64,000 bases of DNA from Glandiceps talaboti (Eukaryota; Hemichordata; Enteropneusta; Spengelidae): assembly GCF_964340395.1 (NCBI RefSeq), contig NC_135561.1, forward strand, positions 80,001 to 144,000, given 5' to 3'. The translations under genes were made by a program, and so were the position numbers. Positions 26,319 to 37,400 of the stretch are shown in pieces (positions within the stretch are counted from its first letter, which is position 1; each line of letters opens with the position of its first letter). Under the pieces are notes generated by a model. That model was not told where the DNA came from. It did no database searches and worked only from the letters and a program-made list of their open reading frames with translations.

Positions 26319-26829
26319 TTGTTTCGATTGAAATTCTATTCCCTATGTGTATGTATATGTGTGTGTGCGTGTGAAATGTCTTGTTAGACCAAGTGTATTT
26401 TGGTAGGACCTGTCTGGAATGGTAGTACTCATGCACAATCATAATACAATGCATAGAGGTGATATCCAAAGAAGATTATATGCCTGCCATCTGAGACCTT
26501 TGCCTTGTTGAGCCAATGAAATGCTTTGTAAATAGGGTTTCAGGAAAATATTTTAGATCCAAAAAATTGAGATCAAAATGTAACGGACATCATTTTAGAC
26601 TCACCTGAAATAGACATATCCCATCATAGATCTATGGGCTGGAAAACATGCACCAAAGGAGTATATGATGAATAAATGCCGTTAGGACTATATTAAAAGA
26701 GATGTAGAAAACAATGTAAAACATTTGTGTAGTCTAATATAGAAAGATAACTGTCTCCACCACTACCCCAACCTACGGCTGACAGTCCATCACTGCAGTC
26801 AGGAATAATACCTACCATCCCAACATTTA
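26319..26829. other. No gene recognised
   Basis: Unique sequence between two repeats, with a short TG-rich tract near 26346. No exon or RNA gene seen. Confidence 0.45.
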
Positions 26830-27190
26830 GGAGTCATGATGGCCGAATGGTTAGCATGGCCAGCTAGGAATCTGCAGGTTACAGGTTCAAGCCCCGTTGC
26901 TGTCGTTTGTTTCTGAATGACTCCAGTCCTTGGGCAAAATTTGAACCACGAATGTGCCTCAGTCAACCCAGCTGTACAATTGGTACCTGGTAGGATAGAG
27001 GTTGCATTGTGAATGCGTAAATCCTATGCACTTATAGAGGCTGCAATGACTTGTATGCTCCCCTGGGAGTTGAGGAAGTAAAGGGCTGTTGTGTAGCTAT
27101 AGATCCATGTCAGGGGTAATAATTGTAAGCACCAAGTGGGAAAGAACTAAAGAACTATGTAAAACCAACATTATTAGTATTATATTATAA
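26830..27190 (+). mobile_element. tRNA-derived SINE
   Basis: The head matches a tRNA-Ser-like promoter: A box 'tggccgaatgg' at 26840-26850 and B box 'ggttcaagccc' at 26884-26894, 34 bp apart. A tRNA-unrelated body of about 250 bp follows ('aggctgcaatgacttgtatg', 'gttgaggaagta'), ending in an ATT/ATA-rich 3' end. A reverse, truncated copy sits at 17885-18115. I cannot assign it to a named SINE superfamily without a search. Confidence 0.8.
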
Positions 27191-27320
27191 GGCTGACAGT
27201 CCTTCATTGAAGTCAGGAATAATATCCATCGTGTACTTTATAATAAAATAACAAACACTACTAGTTGACTACCTTCATTACAGGAGCTTTATTGCTTCTA
27301 ATAATCACAGAAATCAACAT

Positions 27321-27675
27321 TTATAACTATGCAGCTTTGAGAAAATCAGTTGACAACAGTTAGAAAAGTAACAACTCTTTGTAGACGACACAGTTTCCCC
27401 CCCCCCCCGTCAAATAACTATGCAGCTTTGAGAAAATCACTCGACAACAGTTAGAAAAGTAACAACTCTTTGTAGACGACACAGTTCCCCCCCCCCACTG
27501 TCAAATAACTATGCAGCTTTGAGAAAATCACTCAACAACAGTTAGAAAAGTAACAACTCTTTGTAGACGACACAGTTCCCCCCCCCCCACCTCCCACTGT
27601 TAAATAACTATGCAGCTTTGAGAAAATCACTCGACAACAGTTAGAAAAGTAACAAGTCTCTGTAGACGACACAGT
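27321..27675. repeat. Four-copy tandem repeat with poly-C spacers
   Basis: Four copies (starting about 27323, 27414, 27506, 27603) of an approximately 75-bp core with 'actatgcagctttgagaaaa' and 'ctttgtagacgacacag'. The first three end in a C9-C11 run of variable length, the last in (CA)n. The cores are almost identical while the C-runs and following bases vary. Confidence 0.92.
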
Positions 27676-27887
27676 CCACACCCACACACACACACACACA
27701 GATGATTTACTTCTATGTAACTGAATTGCAACACAATTTAGGAGAAGTTACATGGACTGGCAAAAAATAAATAAATAAATACTAAAAAGCATCTGTGATA
27801 TGCAAAATATGGCTGGATTTCACTAATTGACCATGAAGGTCAAGCAAGGACTCAAACAAAAGTTTAAACCTAATGATATGGGCATAC

Positions 27888-28910
27888 ATACTGAACTGAT
27901 AAGGTGGTTCAGTAGTGCTATAGGCATGGTGTTTTGTCTGTCTGTCTGTCTGTCTCTGCCTGTTTGTGGATGACTTAAAACTCAAAACCTGCTGGACCAA
28001 TTGCCTTGGTAGTTGGTGGCGACATTACTTATGGTGTCTATTTGGAATATTGTTCAAAGGAAAGTGATTGCATTATACATGTGTGATTTTTGGTCAAAAA
28101 ACTTATACTAAAAACCACTCGGCAGATCAGTCTGTGGTGAAGATGTTGATAGGGGTGTGTACACAAATGATTGTTCATGACATGGTGATCCCATCAGTGA
28201 TATGCAAATGAGGAATAAAAATGTGACTTTTAAAAAATCTTTAATTGCAAAGTACTTGGCTGATTTGGCTGAAATTACACAGGGATGTTTCTTAGTATGT
28301 ACAGATCAAGAAATATTAAATTACATGATGATCCCATGAGTGATATTCAAATTAGAGCTAAAAACATGGTTGATTTTTCAAATAGGCAGATTATAGTTTA
28401 CTACTATTGTATACATGCAGGAGTTTTATAGTTTTATTGACCTCATTGAATCATTTTAAGAGGTAATTGTTAGTGTCATACTTACATAAGTTGCCCTAGC
28501 AACATGGCCATGCCCATAGCAACAGTCAAATGATAGGGTTTATTGTCAATACAACAGCGATGGGTAGACAATTGAATAGGCATTAAAAAGAAATATGCAA
28601 ATATCCATAGCAACAAGTCCATGCCCATAGCAACTGGAAAACAATGACATCTAATGCCAATATACCAGTGAACTGACGGCAAATGAATAAACATTCCAAA
28701 AAATGTATGTAGATATGCCTACAAACAAGACCATGCCCATAGCAACAGTTAAACGATGGCATTTATTGCAGATATAACACCATGGATGGGTAGGCATGGG
28801 AATAAATCTTCAAAAAATGTATGGAAATATGCCTAGCAACAAGACCACACATAATCATAACAGAAAATTAAAGATTACTCTCAACAATGGTGCTACAATA
28901 CCATTGGTGC
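27888..28910 (+). repeat. Composite repeat copy (A to D)
   Basis: Hairpin A lacks its first 'agcacaa'. Then (TGTC)n at 27936-27955, B modules to about 28380, C modules 28490-28860 and a diverged D tail ('tgctacaataccattggtgc'). Same module order as the copy at 24996. Confidence 0.82.
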
Positions 28911-29039
28911 TTTTATTGAGTTATGTGGTAAATAATAATTGTTCACTACAAGTATGGCAATCATTCAGTAAAAGTGATATGAACACCAAAAGTAACGCAG
29001 ATGTATTTCTCCTGTTCTGTGTTGCCTTATAATAGATAT

Positions 29040-29762
29040 GATATCTTAAAAGATGGAGGTAACACATAAATGCCACAAACGGTCTGTCTGCAGTATGCAA
29101 GAAATAGCTTGATTTTGATAATTGACCCTCAAGGTCAAGGTCAAAGCTCACTGTGTAAAAAGAAATCTTGCATGTGATTATCTGGACACTTGAATGGAGT
29201 CTTTATGTATTTAAGTTTTTGAGTTATACGGTAATATATAGATTTGTTACTCTAAATATGGCTGCCATTCATTAAAAAGTTATTTGAGCACCAAAAGTAG
29301 TCTTGTGTATATTTCTTTTCTTCCATATTACCTGTGAACATGATTTCACTGGAGAAACTGGAAGCAAATAAATACTACAAAGTGTCTGTGATAGGCAAAC
29401 AATGATTGATTTTGATACTTGACCCTGAAGGTCAAGGTCAAAAGTCAATATCTTAAAAGAAAGCTTGTACCTAATAATATGGGGTAGACACTTGAATGGA
29501 GTCTCTATCTATTATAGTTTTTGAGTTATGCCATATTTATTGATTTTAAACTACAAATATTGCCAGCATTTGGTCAAATTTGTACATGTCAAGAAAGAAG
29601 GTGACGTGCATATGTCCCATATTAACACTTCACATTTGTGCCAGGTTTGAAAGAAATCTGATATTACATATCTGAGAAATAATGCATTATGGATGCACAA
29701 ATGGACGGACGGACAGAGCCCATTGTAATAGCCCCTCTTTCAAGGGACTGAAAAGTGCAGAC
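29040..29762 (+). repeat. Second dispersed repeat family, tandem internal units
   Basis: Two to three units with 'ttgaccctgaaggtcaaggt', 'cacttgaatggagtct', 'tttttgagttat' and 'atatggctgccatt', ending in 'ggacggacggacagag' and 'aatagcccct'. An inverted copy lies at 62320-63060. No coding capacity. Confidence 0.75.
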
Positions 29763-30131
29763 AAACAAAAACTACAAATAATCACATCAAGGTTATTTGC
29801 TTTAAGTGTTAAATGATACTTTAAGACTTACTGCTAGAGGAAGACTGCGGAATGTTGTTACATATCAGTTTCCTTGAATATACAAGTACATCAGATTTTG
29901 GCAGTGGTGCCCTCAGTGTTAGCATTTTTAATTGACATACAAACTAATAATACCTTTGTACTTCATTCAACATAATAATGTGCCTGATTTTGTATATGCA
30001 GCATATTGTGCTATAACATATATAAGCTAAGCTCCTCTATAGCAATACATAGTAGTATAATGTGACCAATGCTCTTAAAGGCCTGGGTTTCAATTCCAGA
30101 TTCTCACATCAGTGCTATCCGATATGATGTA
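29763..30131 (-). other. TSEN2: TSEN2 3' UTR / 3' flank
   Basis: Downstream of the TSEN2 stop on the minus strand. An ATTAAA poly(A)-signal candidate (reverse complement at 29927-29932) lies about 200 nt past the stop. Nothing else recognised. Confidence 0.4.
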
Positions 30132-30293
30132 TTACGATATCAAATGTGGGAATCGCTTGTCTTGTCGTTCACGTGCACAAACCCAACGCCTCATGACCAT
30201 TTCTTGAACTTTGAACCTGCTGATACATTTGGGAGATTGCATCTCTTGGTCTGTCATATTTGTTGGCTTCAAGACAAAACAGAACAGTACTTC
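30132..30293 (-). CDS. TSEN2: TSEN2 exon 9, C-terminus and stop
   Basis: Acceptor 'ttctgtcacag'. 53 codons with VLFCFVLKPTNMTDQEM and FKVQEMVMRRWV, matching the Sen2 C-terminus, then TAA at 30134-30132. The best-scoring open frame over this region starts upstream in the intron. The exon itself is set by the acceptor and the family match. Confidence 0.92.
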   Translation of the reverse strand, partial: EVLFCFVLKPTNMTDQEMQSPKCISRFKVQEMVMRRWVCARERQDKRFPHLIS

Positions 30294-31150
30294 CTGTGAC
30301 AGAAATATACAAAGTACATAGACATGAGTGACGCTGACACTTCATGGATACATTGCATGAAATACACATGTACATGATCACCAAGTGGTAAAACTCTATC
30401 ATTATCACAAAGTTAAAATGTATCAACAAATTGTGATTTGTCTGGACTGTTTAAGGAATGGAATGTTTACTGTATACACACAGCCATCAAGCTAGTGTAC
30501 GAAGTAGCATCAGTGCCGAGCAGATGGATAATTCAACCATTAATTCAAAGGACTGGAACATTTCAAGTAACAGCTTAACATGTTTTATTTGCAATGAGTA
30601 AGAAGTTAACAAAATAAAAATCTCAATTGATGAGTCAAGTTTGTCTGCATTGGGAATAAATTCTAGTTACCCTATGAACATGAATACTGTATGTACCTAC
30701 AGTAGTGAAAGGCATGAGTATTTACATATACATGCACTATTGAAAGTACAATCTAACATATGTAACCATATACCATTTTCATTAGCCATGGCTTTAAATC
30801 TCTTCTCTCTGCTGAGATGTATAAAGACATTGTATTATCATTTCTATTCAGCATGCTTTAAGTCTAAATCCTCAATTATTACTGTTATTACATTCTAATA
30901 TTACTACAATCTGAGTCTTTATGTTGTTACCTTTGCGGCATGTTCTGTGACTCTGTTCATTCCACTGATGACAGGCCATGTTAGAGGGCGCTCTTCATCA
31001 CCACATGGCTGTAGAGTCTTTTCATCAACCATGGAAATCAACACAGAATATGATGCATGGTAAAAAGGAGGACCCTGTTTGTAAACAACTGAAACAAACA
31101 AATGATGAATGATTACATACATACATACTGATGGTGATGCATGCATGCAA

Positions 31151-31200
<50 letters not shown>

Positions 31201-31363
31201 ACACACACATATACATACATATACATACATACACACATGCATGCATACATACATACATACATACATACACACATACATACATACATAGTCATTACATACA
31301 TTCACACACATGCACACATGCATGCAAGCACACGCACACATGCACACACACATGCACACACAT

Positions 31364-31427
<64 letters not shown>

Positions 31428-34400
31428 CCACATCACAATACACAAAGTAGACATCCTGAAGTGATAGCTCACTTACTGAAATCTGACCCGAACTTTATTC
31501 CAGTTTTTGGAACCCATCCTTTACTTCTGAGATTATGATAGACAACATAGGAAGATATAAAGTTGGTTTGTAATGAACAAAATGTCTGCCACATTGAGGT
31601 CAAATCTAAAGATATCTGGAAAGAACAGAAATATGCATTTTAAAGATAAGGAGATAACAATTATTTGAATTCCTCCGTTGTTTATAGTCTCAGTAGGGAG
31701 GCATCTATTATTGAAAGCATTTTCTTCAAGTGGTGACACACACATATAAATGTCCATATGATGACACAGATATTTTATTGATAGAGTTCCATAAACTTGC
31801 AGTGTATTGTTTTGGGGCTCCTAATGTGTACACTGACGTATTGATCACAGGGTGATTAGATTCACACATCAGATGCAGTACTATCACTCACTAGTGTAAT
31901 CTACCACATTGAAAAACAATAGTTTTAGTTTGTGTCTATCTTAGCAAACTAAAGCTTCAATTAATTACCAGAGTCATATCTCAGTAAAGATGACAAAGAC
32001 ATATAGACATATAGACAGACAGAAAGACATGCATAATTTGGTATTCCAACATCTGTCCTCATGGATGGTACAAACAAAGTAAAAAAAAAGACTAAAACTC
32101 TACCTGTTCACTGTCTTTTACTGTAAGACATCCTAGTCCAAATGACAGGAAGAATGCCTGGAATAAATAATGACATCATTCGTCATTCACACTGGTCATT
32201 TTAATCTATGCCAAACGTGATCAGACAATAATGACATCATTCTTCAGTCACACGGGTCCTTTTAAACTATGACAAACGTGATCTGACAATAATGACATCA
32301 TTCATCAGTCACACTGGTCATTTTAAACTATGACAAACGTGATCAGACAATAATGACATCATTCATCAGTCACACTGGTCATTTTAAACTATGACAGATT
32401 TCTCAGTTTGTCATGTATAAACTATGACAAACATGATCAGACATTAATGACATCATTCGTCAGTCATTCAAACATTTATTGGAAAGGTCTACTATACTAA
32501 GCCAATACAGGACAGGATGAAGGTCTATTGTATAATATCACTGCAGGACAGAATTTACTGGAAAGGTCTCTTTTACCATACCAACGTCTACTATACTAAG
32601 CCATTACAGGACAGGATAAAGGTCTATTGTATAATATCACTATAGGACAGAATTTAGAGGGCAGACTTTCTTGAACACAGTCACATTACCTCTTCTAAAC
32701 TTAGCTGTAAATACTCATGGATTGGATAGGGATCTTTTTTCTTCACCACTTTATGTTTTTTTCCATGCTGTTAAAAAAAAGGCAAATTTACATTAAACTT
32801 TGCACTTCTATTTTGTTGGTTGACTCCATAGAAAAGTAGTTCATTTGTAAGTTGTCATCTAGTTATACTTTTTTGTGAATGTTCAAAAAAAATATTTAAA
32901 AAGTATAAATAAAATTTATCCACAATGCCAATATCATTAAAGGATGACAAACAGATTCAGTGTTGCAGCCAGCCTTTTGAAAGAGTGGGACAGAGTGTCC
33001 TGAGACTTTCATTTTTCTGGGTCATCATAAATTTTTTTGGAACATTATAAAAAAAAGCACCAATGGAGTTGTAGCACAACTGCACAGTTTTTAAAAATAT
33101 TTACCCAAATGCTGATTCATGCTAGATATTTGCTGAATGATTATGCAGTTGTCTATCCAACCCTGTTGTTATCTATGCAGTATACGCGATCATTTAGCTG
33201 TTGCTATAGTATAGGCGTGGTCATGTTGCTAAACATATTTGCATACAATTTTAGTGTGGGTCATCTATGACCCATCACTTCCAAAATTGTGGGTCAGGTC
33301 CAAAAAATGTGTGTCAAATGATTAAAAAAAACCCTCTGGCTGCAACACTGCAGATAACATAAAACATAAGATTTTAAATTCTACAAATATATTATTGACA
33401 AAGTTTTATTAAAAAACAAGAAACAAATGTGCATATCAACCTCTGAAGAAGAAAATATTGAACAAACAAGAAAGTAAATATTGAGAGTTCCACAAGTATG
33501 TTTTGGTGTGTTGGTCAAGCTAAAATGATGGGTATTTTATTTACCTTTGAACTTGTTTTGACACCTGCCTGTATTTCTAAGTCTTTAGTTTCTTTCTCTT
33601 CAACTGTTATCCTATGACTGACATGTTCACCTTCGCTGTCATCACCAGAATCAGCTATAATAACAACTGTACTCTCTGAGCTACTATCGTCTTCTATTTT
33701 ACTTTGATTTTGTTCACTCAGATTCAGATTGAGATTTCCATGTATATCCTTGATTTCTCCAGATTCAATCTGAACCTGTTTCTGACCATCAGATTTCTCA
33801 GTACAAATTGTGTCATTCCCAGGGCAACACTGTTCATCAGATTCTGTCCTGACTGAATTTTCCATTAAGTTTTGTCTCTGAAGGTCCCTGGAAATTGTAC
33901 CTATGTCATCGGTGCTTGTGACATCATCAACTCTTGAATTGCCATTGTTAGTAAGAGTTATGACATCATTTTTTGTGACATCATCAGTTCTGGTACTCGT
34001 TATAACATCATCAATTGTTGTGACATCATCAGTTCTGACATTGGCATTATTTCTTGATGTGCCATCATTTCTTGGTGTGACATCATCACTTCCTGTTATG
34101 ACATCATCACTTCTTGTAATGACATCACTGTTTGTGCTTATTGAGGTTACTTCATTTGAAACATCATCACTGTGTGTTACATCAATTCTTAAGTCATTCC
34201 CAGTTCTGATGACATCATTACAACCAACCACACTATTTCTCTCTGTAACACTTTCAATTATGTCATCAAATTTAAATCTCTTAGACTGTGGCTCCCCATT
34301 GTCATCACCTTGACTGTCACTTTGGTTATTTTCACTGTCAATAGTTTGTTTTACAAAAGTACTAGACACATCAGTTCTCTCAGTTTGACATTGGTTGTTG

Positions 34401-37400
34401 TCATCTTGTTCTTTGTATTGATTGTACCACTGTAAATGTCTCATATACCTGAAAACAAATCATATATAGTAACTCTTAACATAGATTTGTATTGGAATCC
34501 TATGTTATGTTCTATACCAATCAAAACTACTGACATCTAACTCTGCTCAGATTTACACCTGGTGTACTCACAACAGTGTACATCTGTGCTTTTTATTGCA
34601 ATAGTAGTAAACTAAATGATACTCTAATGTATGTCATGATGTGGCATCGGCCGACACCTTTCATAGGAGCAGGCCATTGAGGGTGAATTGACACGACATA
34701 GCTTATATTCTGAAAGCTGGCTGCTGATGATGCGGTGACACGACATAGCTTACATTCTGGGAGCTGGCTGCTGATGGTGCGGTGACACGACATAGGTTAC
34801 ATTCTGGGAGCTGGCTGTTGATGGTGTGGTGACACAATGTATTTACATTCTGGGAGCAGGCTGCTGGGAGTGGAGTGACACAATGTATTTATATTCTGGG
34901 AGCAGGCTGCTGGGGATGGAGTGACACAATGTATTTACATTCTGGGAGCAGGCTGCTGGGGATGGAGTGACACAATGTATTTATATTCTGGGAGCAGGCT
35001 GCTGGGGATGGAGTGACACAATGTATTTATATTCTGGGAGCAGGCTGCTGGGGATGGAGTGACACAATGTATTTACATTCTGGGAGCAGGCTGCTGGGGA
35101 TGGAGTGACACAATGTATTTATATTCTGGGAGCAGGCTGCTGGGGATGGAGTGACACAATGTATTTACATTCTGGGAGCAGGCTGCTGGGGATGGAGTGA
35201 CACAATGTATTTATATTCTGGGAGAAGGCTGCTGGGGATGGAGTGACACAATGTATTTACATTCTGGGAGCAGGCTGCTGGGGATGGAGTGACACAATGT
35301 ATTTATATTCTGGGAGAAGGCTGCTGGGGATGGAGTGACACAATGTATTTACATTCTGGGAGCAGGCTGCTGGGGATGGAGTGACACAATGTATTTATAT
35401 TCTGGGAGCAGGCTGCTGGGGATGGAGTGACACAATGTATTTACATTCTGGGAGCAGGCTGCTGGGGATGGAGTGACACAATGTATTTACATTCTGGGAG
35501 CAGGCTGCTGGGGGTGGAGTGACACAATGTATTTATATTCTGGGAGCAGGCTGCTGGGGATGGAGTGACACAATGTATTTACATTCTGGGAGCAGGCTGC
35601 TGGGGATGGAGTGACACAATGTATATTACAGTCGACCTAAATGATATACTGTGCACTACAGGTACAATTGCATTGGTGGTGCTCCCTGTATTCCACTATT
35701 TTAGTGGGATATTACAATATAATAATAATCTTTTTAATTATACTGGATAGTTCTTTAAGTATATAAACACTTGTCTTCCAAGAAGTCCAGTGAGGGCCGT
35801 CCCTCATGGGTTCAGTGTTAATATGTGCAACCCCACTACAAACTAAAATACTGCCATTGCCAAGTTCACTTAGATTGCCAATACTAAGATGTTAAAGGTC
35901 TCCCAATTACTATAGAGAGGATTATATCTATATCCTTCCATTGAAACAATAACAATGTTACAACAACAACAAAACATAATATTTGGATGTTGTACCTTAT
36001 AAGAAAAAGACAGTTTTTGTCATCTGATGATAATATAAGACAAAATACCGAAAATAACTGTAATCTACCTTTGTTTTCTAATTTGTTGAAATCTCTGTTG
36101 CTGAAATCTTCTTTCCTTTGGTGGTACTGAAAAAAAAAGATGAAAAATGGTTGTTTTTTCTTTTTCATTTGAGTGGTTAGGCAAAAACTTATGTACTGCA
36201 TGAATACTGTGATACAATTTAGTGTCTATGTCATCAGTTATGTGGTTCTACATCACTGTCTATGTCATCAGTTATGTGGTACTACATCACTGTCTAGTGT
36301 CTATGTCATCAGTTATGTGGTACTGCATCCCTGTCTAATGTCTATGTCATCAGTTTTGTTGTACTCAATCCCTGTCTAATGTCTATGTCATCAGTTTTGT
36401 GGTACTACATCCCTGTCTAATGTCTGACATCAGTTGTGTGGTACTACATCACTGTCTAGTATCTGTCATTGGTTTTGTGGTACTATAATTAAGTGAATGT
36501 CACCAGTTATGTGGTACTTCATCACTGTCAAGTGTCAATGTCATCACCAATGTTGTACTACATCAATAGTAACTGTGTCCATGTCATCACAAGTGCTGAT
36601 GTCATCAGTTACATGGTACTACATCACAATTCATGGACAATACTTATTTTCAACTTACATCGTTTACGCACCACCCCTTGATATGATGAGATGAATCTCT
36701 TATGTTCAGGTTTACTTCTTGACAGAATGCCTTTCCCAAAATATCCCTAGGCGTTAAAAAAATACAATATTACAAAATTTCATACATTATGAAATAGTTT
36801 TCATCTATCATTAAAAAAACAACAGCTTAACAAAGCTTTCAGTCTATTCACGAATAGAAGCAAGACTAACATTTATCTATGCCTTTACTCTACTAACGTT
36901 TATCTATGCCTTTACTCTACTAACGTTTATCTATTCCTTTACTCTACTAACGTTTATCTATTCCTTTACTCTACTAACGTTTATATATTCCTTTACTCTA
37001 CTAACATTTATATATTCCTTTACTCTACTAATAACATTTATCTATTCCTTTACTCTACTAATAACATTTATCTATTCCTTTACTCTACTAATAACATTTA
37101 TCTATTCCTTTACTCTACTAACATTTATATATTCCTTTACTCTAACATTTATATATTCCTTTACTCTACTAACATTTATATATTCCTTTACTCTACTAAT
37201 AGCATTTATCTATTCCTTTACTCTACTAATAACATTTATCTATTCCTTTACTCTACTAACATTTATCTATTCCTTTACTCTACTAACGTTTATATATTCC
37301 TTTACTCTACTAACATTTATATATTCCTTTACTCTAACATTTATCTATTCCTTTACTCTACTAACATTTATCTATTCCTTTACTCTACTAACATTTATAT

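Noticed and set aside
26830-26905. Functional tRNA gene
   Set aside because: A and B boxes are present, but the acceptor and anticodon stems do not close and a SINE body follows.
33903-34313. 136-codon plus-strand frame
   Set aside because: Antisense shadow of TSEN2 exon 4, whose repetitive codons keep the opposite strand open.
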